The notes beneath the pieces were generated by a model. The model did not search any database, was not told the DNA's origin, and saw only the letters and a list, made by a program, of their open reading frames with translations. The position numbers and the translations under genes are program-made. From positions 620,001 to 684,000 of the forward strand of contig NZ_CP025804.1 of assembly GCF_003352085.1 (NCBI RefSeq): a stretch of DNA of 64,000 nt. Direction: 5' to 3'. This DNA is from Sulfitobacter sp. SK012 (GTDB lineage: Bacteria > Pseudomonadota > Alphaproteobacteria > Rhodobacterales > Rhodobacteraceae). Shown piece by piece: positions 1 to 7,688 of the stretch; positions within the stretch are counted from its first letter, which is position 1, and the number at the start of each line of letters is the position of its first letter.

Positions 1-68
1 GCGCCACCCAGCAAAGCGATAAGTAGAGTGCCTGCGCACAGGGGCTTAGAAATAAGCTTGATCGACAT
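1..68 (-). CDS. exported protein, N-terminal fragment only
   Basis: Reading leftwards from the ATG at 68-66, the 22 codons visible give a basic start (MSIKLISK) followed by a hydrophobic stretch (LCAGTLLIALLGG), which is a typical Sec signal peptide; the G-G-C/A edge leaves a lipoprotein possible. A strong ribosome binding site (CAGGAGG) lies just upstream on the minus strand. The gene runs off the left edge, so its function cannot be read. It is divergent from the AraC regulator at 184, which is a common arrangement for a regulator and its target. Confidence 0.6.
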   Translation of the reverse strand, partial: MSIKLISKPLCAGTLLIALLGG

Positions 69-183
69 ATTTGCCTCCTGAAAATCCCAAAGTATCATCC
101 CGTTCACAACCAAAACTTGACATATCTCAAAGCTGTCCGCTTAGCATTACAGGCCAAATGCCAACAAAATTTGGGAGAGACCT

Positions 184-1182
184 TTGTCCGATAGTGAATT
201 TTCTGCGTTCTTGCTCGCGGGGGTCCTCAATGTTTGTGACAGCGACGGCGTTTCTGCCGAAGATGTTCTGGCGGCAGGTGGTGTAACCCCACATTCTCTT
301 CAGGCGCCCGGCGCGACTGTTCTGCGCAGCAAGGCCGTTGCCGTTTTCGATGCCCTTTCAGCGGTGTCTCACCGACCAGATGCCGCGTTTCGGGCGGGCC
401 TATATCTGCCTATCGAGCGGTCCTCGGAACTGGTGCAACTGTTCCGTTCATCACCCGACCTTCTGGCATTGGTCGCCCCGCTGAACGCTGCGCTCGGTAG
501 CGTATGCGGTGGCCTGATCGGCGTTTCTGTCAGGAAGGACTATGCGCGCCTTGGATTTGGGTTTCCATCGTGGAACATCAAGCTCGAAGAGCCCTTTCAA
601 GAAGCCGCGGCAGGCGCTGTCGTCTGTGCCCTTCGCACTCGTTTTGGACCAAACTGGAGACCTGTTCGCGTTCTCATGGGGCACCGGAGGCTCAAACCAG
701 AAATTGCAACTTTCGAGGGCATTCAGGTGGTATTTGGAACTCCAGACAATGCGGTAATCCTGAGGGCAGAGGAGGTGAAATCGGAGCCGCGCCTGTCGAC
801 GTCCAGTGGACAGGTTAGTGAACAGCCGGAGCCCGGACAGCCGCCTGCAGGCGATGTCGAGTTTGCGAACGAGGTCCGCCGGGTCGTTCATGGCAGGCTC
901 TTGCTCATGCTGGGTACGGAACTGGAGGACGTTTCCAAGGTGTTTGGAATATCGGGACGTACCCTGAAGCGTCGTCTCAGTGAAGAAGAGACATCCCTCA
1001 GTTCTATCGTCGAGGGCATCAGGCTGGCGGAAGCCGAGCGCCTGCTAATCGAAACCAGTTTGCCGGTCACCGAAATCTCAAGTGCTTTAGGATATGCGCA
1101 CTTGCCAAGTTTCACACGAGCTTTCAAGCGCGTGACAGGATGTTCCCCGTCTGATTTTCGAGGCATCTCACGTTCGCCTTAA
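184..1182 (+). CDS. AraC-family transcriptional regulator
   Basis: Protein of 332 aa. The C-terminal 95 residues have the two helix-turn-helix units of AraC/XylS proteins: a first HTH around VSKVFGISGRTLKRRL and the conserved end LGYAHLPSFTRAFKRVTG followed by SPSDFR. The N-terminal 200 residues resemble the arabinose-binding-like domain (PF12625) of the OruR/ArgR-type AraC subgroup, so it probably senses a small molecule. The start is TTG at 184, supported by a GGGAGA ribosome binding site at 173-178; an in-frame stop lies at 142. The divergent exported-protein gene at 1-68 is the likeliest target. Ligand unknown. Confidence 0.88.
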   Translation: MSDSEFSAFLLAGVLNVCDSDGVSAEDVLAAGGVTPHSLQAPGATVLRSKAVAVFDALSAVSHRPDAAFRAGLYLPIERSSELVQLFRSSPDLLALVAPLNAALGSVCGGLIGVSVRKDYARLGFGFPSWNIKLEEPFQEAAAGAVVCALRTRFGPNWRPVRVLMGHRRLKPEIATFEGIQVVFGTPDNAVILRAEEVKSEPRLSTSSGQVSEQPEPGQPPAGDVEFANEVRRVVHGRLLLMLGTELEDVSKVFGISGRTLKRRLSEEETSLSSIVEGIRLAEAERLLIETSLPVTEISSALGYAHLPSFTRAFKRVTGCSPSDFRGISRSP

Positions 1183-1779
1183 GGTTGATTTGCGCACGTG
1201 GCAAACTCGCCAACGACGGCAACTGTAAATGACCGGTTCGTCCCGCATCTTACCAGTTCAACCGCGGCGCAGCGAAGGTCCGGAACTCCTAGACCTGCCG
1301 TTCAGACAGCGCGCGGCGAATGACGGTGGAGAGCCCAGAACTGACATTGGTTTGTTCACTACTTTTGCATCTGCAGCGAATGGCAGCTCCGAGCCCAAAG
1401 CACCCGAATTGAAATCGCGTCCTTCGCTAACGCAGCAAACCGTTCGTCCTGACCAGTCTGATAATCTCGCCGCACGGTAGCTAAGAAAGCGGGCGTTTGC
1501 CGTCGGCGCAGCGAGATCAGGGAGGCATATGACCGAGTGACGGGCTTTTCCGCCTTATGCGTGTGCCGAGAAGTTCGCCAGCACGGATCAATTGGGTCAG
1601 TGGCCCAGGTGCCGCACAGTTCCAGTTCGAACCGGCCGTTCCCTTGTTCGTAGCCGGTGATACATGCTCACCATATTGCAGCGCCAAAAGCTCGGGCACA
1701 CGGATTTCGCTCACAAATCCGCTTTTCCGCCCAAACGTCCTCCGGACGGATGCGGAAACAAAACTTGAAAAATGACGGC
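1183..1779 (+). other. gene-free stretch
   Basis: About 600 bases between the AraC and TetR genes without a convincing gene. Short open frames exist, but none has a ribosome binding site together with protein-like composition. The right end holds a direct repeat ATGTCAGA (1780-1787 and 1801-1808) that overlaps the start region of the TetR gene. Confidence 0.5.
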
Positions 1780-2478
1780 ATGTCAGATAAAATAGATGTC
1801 ATGTCAGAAATTGATCAAAAATTTGTTCCACCACTCATGAGCCCGCAAGCGACGCTTCGGACCAGCAAGTCAGATCGCACACTTGCCGCTATCTTGAACG
1901 CTGCGCTGGAGTTCATCTGGGTGCACCCATTTCGTGATCTGACGGTCAACAAACTGATGGCTTCCACAGGTCTTAGCCGCTCGGCCTTCTACCAGTACTT
2001 CCGAGACTTACATGACCTTATGGAAAGCTTGTTGGATCAGCTGAAAGGCGAGGTTTACGTCGTTACGGACCCGTGGTTCGAAGGCGTAGGAGACCCAGTC
2101 GCGAGACTGAACGAATCCCTCGCCGGGCTGGTTGACGTCTGCTTTCGGCTAGGTCCGATCTTACGGGCGGCCAGTGACGCATCGACCACCGACGCGACAT
2201 TCGAAAGGGTCTGGATTCAATTCATTGAACAGTTCGATGATGCCATCACGGCCCGCATCGAGGCGGATCAGGCGCAAGGTCTGATTCCCGAGTTAGACGC
2301 CCGCTTTATGGCGATTACGCTGAATCGCCTGGATGTCTACACGCTTCTAAGGGCGTTTGGGCAGGAACCCAGGAGCAAGCCAGAAACGGTTCACGAAACT
2401 CTGGCGCGGGTCTGGATATCCACTCTGTACGGTAACAATTGGCTGGAGAGCGGATCCTCTGATCTGGTTCGAATATGA
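1780..2478 (+). CDS. TetR/AcrR-family transcriptional regulator
   Basis: Protein of 232 aa from the ATG at 1780. Residues about 33-80 form a TetR_N DNA-binding domain, with the helix-turn-helix seen as LTVNKLMASTGLSRSAFYQYF. The rest is an all-helical ligand-binding region that I cannot assign to an effector. A second in-frame ATG at 1801 repeats the same start context (ATGTCAGA), so either may be used; the open frame also continues upstream to 1657, but that part is not protein-like. The DUF1254 and esterase genes follow in the same direction and may be its targets. Confidence 0.85.
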   Translation: MSDKIDVMSEIDQKFVPPLMSPQATLRTSKSDRTLAAILNAALEFIWVHPFRDLTVNKLMASTGLSRSAFYQYFRDLHDLMESLLDQLKGEVYVVTDPWFEGVGDPVARLNESLAGLVDVCFRLGPILRAASDASTTDATFERVWIQFIEQFDDAITARIEADQAQGLIPELDARFMAITLNRLDVYTLLRAFGQEPRSKPETVHETLARVWISTLYGNNWLESGSSDLVRI

Positions 2479-2543
2479 GACATCAGAGAAGTTGCGCGCA
2501 CTCATTTACGAAGAACCAACCGAATTAAATGGAGGAAACGAAA

Positions 2544-3575
2544 ATGAAACAGAAAACGAAGTCGATGATATTTTCCGGTGTTTTCGCGCTGAGTGCCTGC
2601 GCAGCAGCATTCAGCTATGCGGCGGAGTCGGTTACGGTCGACAACTTTGTGAGGGCCGAGACCGACAGAACAATGGCGGCTTATGTGGCACAGGGCGGGT
2701 TCGGCCAGTTCTTTCACATTCGGGAGGTGGTGGCGATCGACAAGCAGGACGTGATCCGGATGCAGCGCGATACGCTATACTCAATTGGGGTGTTCGATCT
2801 GACAAACCCGATTACGATAACGCTTCCGGAAAGCGACGGAAGGTACCTGTCGGCCCTGATCATCAACCAAGACCATTCGATGCTGCCGATGGAGTACGCC
2901 GCGGGCGAGTTTACGCTGACCCAAGATCTCATGGGAACCCGCTATGCGGTTGTCATTCTGAGAACGTTCGTCAACGCGAACGATCCGGCGGACGTCGCTG
3001 TCGGAGTTGACCTGCAGGATGCCGTGACAATTGCGCAGGACGATCCCGGCGTATTCGAGGTGCCGGATTGGGATCTTGAACAGGTTGAGGCTTTGCGCAC
3101 TGCGATCAACGTACTGGCCGCGACGAAAGAGGATACATCCGGGTATTTTGGTGACAAGAATGAACTCAATCCGATCGATCACTTGCTCGGGACGGCTTTC
3201 GGCTGGGGCGGCAACCCGAAGGAGGCGACGATCTATCTTAACGCGGTGCCCGCAACCAACGACGGTCAGACGCCGCACCGCATGGAGATCCCCAACAAAA
3301 TCCCAATCAATGACGGCGGATTTGTCTCGATCACGATGTACAACGCGGAAGGATACATGCAGGAAAACGACCTTGGGATGTATTCTGTCAATAACGCGAC
3401 CGCCGAGCGCAATGAGGACGGATCGGTCACGATCCATGCTGGCGGTTGCGATGATGGCCGGGTGAATTGCCTTCCGATCACCGAAGGCTGGAACTACATC
3501 GTGCGGATGTACAAGCCGGGACCGGAAATTATATCAGGTGAATACCAGTTCCCTGTGTTCGAACCCGTGAACTGA
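2544..3575 (+). CDS. DUF1254/DUF1214 domain exported protein
   Basis: Protein of 343 aa. A DUF1254-type segment (about residues 60-150, rich in beta strands, with the YSIGVFDLTNPITITLP stretch) is followed by a C-terminal DUF1214 domain (about 220-335) containing GGFVSITMYNAEGYM and a final WNYIVRMYKPG motif. The N-terminus is a signal peptide; LSAC at residues 16-19 also fits a lipobox, so it may be a lipoprotein. The ATG at 2544 is preferred over 2529 because GGAGG at 2531-2535 is correctly spaced for it. The family is widespread but has no settled biochemical role. It lies between a TetR regulator and a secreted esterase. Confidence 0.8.
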   Translation: MKQKTKSMIFSGVFALSACAAAFSYAAESVTVDNFVRAETDRTMAAYVAQGGFGQFFHIREVVAIDKQDVIRMQRDTLYSIGVFDLTNPITITLPESDGRYLSALIINQDHSMLPMEYAAGEFTLTQDLMGTRYAVVILRTFVNANDPADVAVGVDLQDAVTIAQDDPGVFEVPDWDLEQVEALRTAINVLAATKEDTSGYFGDKNELNPIDHLLGTAFGWGGNPKEATIYLNAVPATNDGQTPHRMEIPNKIPINDGGFVSITMYNAEGYMQENDLGMYSVNNATAERNEDGSVTIHAGGCDDGRVNCLPITEGWNYIVRMYKPGPEIISGEYQFPVFEPVN

Positions 3576-3659
3576 GCCAGTTCCAGAGCAATTCCGAGGT
3601 GACGTCCCAACCACAGTGGTTCGGACATGACCTCGGAACAGATAAGGAGTGTATTCGCC

Positions 3660-4709
3660 ATGAAGCAACGCAATCGTCTACTCTTGCTCACTGCAAGTGT
3701 CGCCGCCGTCGCGCAAATCGCCACAGTATCCCTTGCTCAAGATGCTGAGCCCCTGTGGGCGCACGCGCCGGATACAATCTCGTCTGAATGGAGCGCAGTG
3801 CTTTCCGCACTCGGCCAAGGGCGGGACGCGGCGGTGCCTTCCACGGATGATGTGCAAGCGTGGCAAGCACTGCAGGACACCGACATTACCGCAAAGATCA
3901 AAGCTGCGGCACCGTTCGTTGAGGCGTTCAACGGCACGCTTCGGGATATCACACTTGGCGGCGTCCCGACGGTCGAAGTCACACCTGACAAACTGGCACG
4001 CAACGACAAGATCGCAGTTTACCTACATGGTGGTGCCTATGTCTTCAACTCCGCCAGAGGTGCGATCACCTCGGCGATCCTACTTGCCAATGAAACGGGT
4101 CTGACGGTCATGTCCGTCGACTACACGCTTGCGCCACATGCCAAGTGGCAAGAAACAACCGATCAGGTCCTATCCGTCTTCGCCGCTCTTGATGAGCAAA
4201 ACTTCGCGGCCACCAATATCGTGCTCTACGGCGACTCTGCGGGCGGCGGCCTCTCGGCCGGCAGTATCTTGAAGATGCGTGATCAGGGCATGGAAATGCC
4301 GGCAGCATTAATTCTCTGGTCGCCTTGGACCGATATCTCTGAGACCGGGGATAGCTACGTGACGCTCCGGGATGCCGAACCGTTCTTCACATATCAGGAC
4401 GTACTCGGTCCGTCGGCGCTGGCTTATGCAGATGTGACGGACCACCGGCACCCCTACGTCTCCCCGGTCTACGGGGACTTTAAAATGGGCTTTCCGCCTA
4501 CCCTCATCCAGGGCGGCACCAAAGAGATATTCCTCAGCAACTTTGTCAGGCTCTATCAAGCATTGGATCAGGCCGGGCAGACCGTGAAGCTCGACCTTTA
4601 TGAGGGTATGCCGCATGTCTTCATGGCGGCTTTGCCGGAGTCGCCCGAGTCAAGAGTTGCTGTTAGCAAAGCGGGCGATTGGGTGTCCGAGCACTTGCTC
4701 GATGATTGA
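3660..4709 (+). CDS. secreted alpha/beta-hydrolase, HSL-family esterase
   Basis: Protein of 349 aa with a cleavable signal peptide (about residues 1-26), so it should act in the periplasm or outside the cell. It has the hormone-sensitive-lipase family oxyanion motif HGG at residue 123, the nucleophile in GDSAGG (Ser193), an acidic residue at the usual acid position (Glu289 in GGTKEIFLS) and His319 in GMPHVF. This points to hydrolysis of short-chain carboxylic esters or related substrates; the exact substrate is unknown. The ATG at 3660 is chosen because AAGGAG lies about ten bases upstream and the signal peptide begins there. It shares its orientation with the DUF1254 gene. Confidence 0.88.
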   Translation: MKQRNRLLLLTASVAAVAQIATVSLAQDAEPLWAHAPDTISSEWSAVLSALGQGRDAAVPSTDDVQAWQALQDTDITAKIKAAAPFVEAFNGTLRDITLGGVPTVEVTPDKLARNDKIAVYLHGGAYVFNSARGAITSAILLANETGLTVMSVDYTLAPHAKWQETTDQVLSVFAALDEQNFAATNIVLYGDSAGGGLSAGSILKMRDQGMEMPAALILWSPWTDISETGDSYVTLRDAEPFFTYQDVLGPSALAYADVTDHRHPYVSPVYGDFKMGFPPTLIQGGTKEIFLSNFVRLYQALDQAGQTVKLDLYEGMPHVFMAALPESPESRVAVSKAGDWVSEHLLDD

Positions 4710-4856
4710 ATTGAGCCCTAGGAAGCCAACTGTATCCAGACCTTGTCGGGGGGAAAGGCTGGTTCATTGGGCTGCGTCTTTATGGGCCGTTGGACACTTG
4801 GTTTGACCAGTGGCGACCCGGCGAAAAAGAACTGATGTATTAGGAGCACAGGGATC

Positions 4857-5054
4857 ATGAAGAAACTTTCGCGAACTCTACAAGCCGTTCTGGTATCAGG
4901 ATTTTCAATCTTTACCCTCGCACCGGCTTTTGCAGGGGGTCCCGCTGGGGGCTCTGGAGATCTGGCTCGAAATCCGTGTCTCGCCGAAGCCATCCAGCCA
5001 AAAGGTAAGATGAAAATGAGAAGTTTGGAACTTCTGTTAGAAGAGAGAAATTGA
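4857..5054 (+). CDS. small secreted protein
   Basis: Protein of 65 aa with a clear signal peptide (basic MKKLSR, then a hydrophobic stretch ending APAFA), leaving a mature peptide of roughly 40 residues that has a single Cys and a basic-acidic tail ending in LLLEERN. AGGAG lies about ten bases upstream of the ATG. Its stop codon falls two bases before the ATG of the downstream lipoprotein hydrolase, so the two genes are probably co-translated. I do not recognise a family. Confidence 0.55.
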   Translation: MKKLSRTLQAVLVSGFSIFTLAPAFAGGPAGGSGDLARNPCLAEAIQPKGKMKMRSLELLLEERN

Positions 5055-5056
5055 TT

Positions 5057-6172
5057 ATGAAATCGAAATCCTGCGTTGCAAGATGGATATTCATATTGGT
5101 CGCGTCGTTCTCACTGGTATCCTGCTCCGCCCCACCGCAGTTGATAGGCATTGATAATCCCAAAGTCCCCGTCGCGTCGGTTGAAACAGCGGTCAAACAA
5201 AAAGTGTTCCTGATGACAACCCGGCAATCAACTGAAACCGTTGGTGCGCTTTTTTCTGATCGACGGGCTCCGGAACTGGGCTTGGCATCTGTTCAGGTTT
5301 CTATTCCACCTACGCATGTTGCAGGCGAATTGGAACGCCCCAAAAGGTTACCGCCAGACCCGAGAACTGAGTTTGCGGTCGTCGAGCCAACCATCTACGC
5401 GACTGACGCGGCGTTCATCGCATCTGTCAATCAGGAATTGCGCAAAATCCCAAGGGGGCAAAGAGACATTCTCCTCTTTGTGCACGGCTACAATAACACC
5501 ACCAGTGATGCTGTTTTGAGGCTGGCTCAATTCGTCGAGGATAGTGGATTTCAAGGTGTCCCCATACTTTTTGATTGGGCGTCGGCTGCAAGCCTCACAC
5601 GCTACGTTTATGACTTAAACAGCGCCTTGATCGCTCGGCAAAGGTTTCCCGAAATCAGCGCGATCATGGCCCGCACCAATGCAGAAGGGTACGACGTATT
5701 TGCACATTCCATGGGCGCTTTCCTGACGATGGAAGCGATGAAAGATGCAGCACAGACAGGTCGATTTAATGCTGCAGGACGGCTTCAGACAATCATATTA
5801 GCTTCGCCTGACATCGATAAGGATCTATTCCGGTCGCAACTGGAGCAAATAGACACCAAATTCGACCGATTTTTCGTCTTGTTATCTGAAGACGACAGCG
5901 CCCTGAACATTTCCCGCCGAATTGCAGGCGGTGTTCCGCGTGTCGGCGCATCCAATATCGATGAACTCGCCGCTCTTGGAGTTATCGCGATCGATTTGTC
6001 AAAAATAGGTAATTCCAGTTCTGGAAGTCACTCGAAGTTCGCGGGCTCGCCGGAGGTTGTGCAGTTGATTGGCAATGGTCTAAACGACAACAGTCGATTT
6101 GACCGGAGTCAACGGGCCACTCAACTCGATGAGATTATTGGCGGAATTCCAGTTAGCATAGCTTTTCAGTGA
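5057..6172 (+). CDS. DUF900-type alpha/beta-hydrolase lipoprotein
   Basis: Protein of 371 aa. The N-terminus is a lipoprotein signal with a lipobox ending in Cys23 (SLVSC), so the protein is likely anchored in the outer membrane or periplasm. The core is a DUF900-type alpha/beta hydrolase: FVHGYNN early in the fold and the nucleophile elbow AHSMGAF with Ser218. Such proteins are esterase or lipase-like, with unknown natural substrates. The start is taken as the ATG at 5057; a TTG at 5051 overlaps the preceding stop and would add only two residues. It sits directly behind the small secreted protein. Confidence 0.82.
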   Translation: MKSKSCVARWIFILVASFSLVSCSAPPQLIGIDNPKVPVASVETAVKQKVFLMTTRQSTETVGALFSDRRAPELGLASVQVSIPPTHVAGELERPKRLPPDPRTEFAVVEPTIYATDAAFIASVNQELRKIPRGQRDILLFVHGYNNTTSDAVLRLAQFVEDSGFQGVPILFDWASAASLTRYVYDLNSALIARQRFPEISAIMARTNAEGYDVFAHSMGAFLTMEAMKDAAQTGRFNAAGRLQTIILASPDIDKDLFRSQLEQIDTKFDRFFVLLSEDDSALNISRRIAGGVPRVGASNIDELAALGVIAIDLSKIGNSSSGSHSKFAGSPEVVQLIGNGLNDNSRFDRSQRATQLDEIIGGIPVSIAFQ

Positions 6173-6680
6173 TGCGCATCGGCTCCTTCCATCTACACGC
6201 CGTTTATGCTGCCACTGGAGACAAAATGGTCGATAACTGTTCCTTGATCTTGATACGAGCCTCAGGCCACTTGGTCCGCAACTGAGACAACGGGCGCTGG
6301 CGCGGCGAAAGATTGGTTTGGGGGATTTGCGCTGCGCTGCCGCAAAGCATCTGTATGCGGGGCTTGCGTCGACGCGATGAAATTCGCTGCATCAGCATTA
6401 GGCGGGTTTGTCCGCATCTCGATTGTTCAAGCCAACCGCAGCGAAAAGGTAGTTTGGATTTCGCCCGTCTGTGCGCGATTGAATGGCTGGTCTGGGGGAA
6501 ATCGCTGCGCCGCCGAAATTCCTGTGCTACGAGCGCGAGCAAATGCTGCATGAGCAATAGCTGCGCTAGCAAAAGGCGGCATTGTCCCGCATTGCAGTCA
6601 TTGGAGACGGACACAGCGAACGGCCGCTTCAAGTCAGTTTATAGGTCCTGACCCTAGTGCTGCAAGGCGCGTTCGAATGC
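6173..6680 (+). other. gene-free stretch at the left border of the integrated element
   Basis: About 500 bases without a convincing gene. No copy of the tRNA-Trp 3' half found at 13351-13400 is present here, so this is not visibly the left attachment site. The composition looks like decayed intergenic DNA. Confidence 0.45.
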
Positions 6681-6911
6681 TCATTTCCGGCCCTCCAATA
6701 TGCCTTCAACCCTGGCAATAAAGTCTGATGCGCTTTCATCGGGCAGCCGCGATACACTGTCATTTAACGCGCCACCCATAAGAAGGGCCACACGCGGGTT
6801 CGACGGAGCATCCGGCTTGGTTACGTCGCAAAGATAGATGCAATCCACCATTTGCCCCCCACCCCCATCTATCGCCTTTTCCATTTTCACCAATCGGCTT
6901 TTAAGGGTCAT
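6681..6911 (-). CDS. hypothetical protein of the integrated element
   Basis: Protein of 76 aa whose start codon overlaps the stop of the DUF5681 gene by four bases (ATGA), which supports it as a real co-translated gene. It has a short basic N-terminus (MTLKSRLVKMEKAI), a Gly-rich turn, a strand-like segment (DCIYLCDV) and an acidic tail ending in a helix. No family recognised. It is the last visible gene of the leftward operon. Confidence 0.55.
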   Translation of the reverse strand: MTLKSRLVKMEKAIDGGGGQMVDCIYLCDVTKPDAPSNPRVALLMGGALNDSVSRLPDESASDFIARVEGILEGRK

Positions 6912-7339
6912 TTGATTGCCTCCAATGCTGCCAACCGGCGCTCTAGTTCTGTGGTTTCCAAGGTGCGGCGGAATTGCTCGATCACGGCCATCACAGTCGC
7001 AGCCTCAAGAGGGGTTACATCACCGTCTGAGATTGCCTTGAGAATGGCGCGGGCTGCGTTGGCCGCATCCGCTGCCGTCTCAATATCGGGAAGATCAAAT
7101 GACACTGGAGAATCCTTGCGGGCGGGCGCGATCCGATCCAGACACAAGCGCAAAGCAGTCACGTCGCCATCCAGCGCCTTATCTATGGCTGCTTGGGTCA
7201 ACGCTTCCTGCTGGCCCTCTAGCATCACCTCAATAGCTTGTGTGGTCTTGTGGCGGGCCCCCTTGGGCCTGCCGGGGTTGCCGGTGGCGAACTTTCCTGA
7301 TTCATCAGTATACGTTGTTGCATCGTTATTACGTGTCAT
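6908..7339 (-). CDS. DUF5681-domain protein
   Basis: Protein of 143 aa from the ATG at 7339, with GGGAG upstream. The N-terminal part carries the DUF5681 signature (GKFATGNPGRPKGARHKTT), a basic motif found in many mobile-element proteins, some of them adjacent to or resembling small terminase subunits. The remainder is helical with a Leu/Glu-rich C-terminus (TTELERRLAALE). The open frame extends upstream to 7546, but this overlaps another gene and is not protein-like. The role could be DNA binding or packaging; this is inferred from family context only. Confidence 0.68.
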   Translation of the reverse strand: MTRNNDATTYTDESGKFATGNPGRPKGARHKTTQAIEVMLEGQQEALTQAAIDKALDGDVTALRLCLDRIAPARKDSPVSFDLPDIETAADAANAARAILKAISDGDVTPLEAATVMAVIEQFRRTLETTELERRLAALEAIK

Positions 7340-7688
7340 TCGGGTACTCCCAATATTTTGTCTTTCCATTCCAGTGACGCCCATTCGGCCCATGCTTTTC
7401 CCACTCGGTAAGCTGCCGCCATTGCTGCAATGATATGATGTTGCCGTTCCATGTTTTGGGGTGGCCGTTGATGGCAAAGCCGTGCCGCATGTCGCTACTT
7501 TGGGATGCGCTCCCATCAATTGATTTATCGTCCCGACACACCTCATAAACCATCATTAAGGGGGGCTCGGTTTCGCCCGCTCCCCCACCTTGGCCCTTTT
7601 CCGGTCTTTTTGATGGTTCTTGCTGTGTGTCGGGAGCGGAAATGGATGCAGGGTCCGCCTGCGCCGCTATGTCTAGCCAACGGCTCAC
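7329..7688 (-). CDS. hypothetical protein of the integrated element
   Basis: Protein of 119 aa. It overlaps the primase gene upstream by four bases and the DUF5681 gene downstream by eleven bases, so it fits the same translationally coupled operon. The N-terminal half is low-complexity (Pro, Ser, Gln, Gly), and the C-terminal third is rich in Trp, Lys and His (WRQLTEWEKHGPNGRHWNG), perhaps a small folded domain. No family recognised. Confidence 0.55.
   Translation of the reverse strand: MSRWLDIAAQADPASISAPDTQQEPSKRPEKGQGGGAGETEPPLMMVYEVCRDDKSIDGSASQSSDMRHGFAINGHPKTWNGNIISLQQWRQLTEWEKHGPNGRHWNGKTKYWEYPNDT

Noticed and set aside
1229..1480. 83-codon frame between the AraC and TetR genes
   Set aside because: No ribosome binding site, low-complexity Pro/Ser/Arg composition, no recognisable family.
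6204..6632. 142-codon minus-strand frame left of the integrated element
   Set aside because: Composition dominated by Arg, Ser, Leu and Gln as in random G+C-rich DNA, and no start signal.
6640..6680. GTTCGAATGC tRNA T-loop-like string as a possible left attachment site
   Set aside because: No further similarity to the tRNA-Trp core at 13351-13400 and no tRNA fold.
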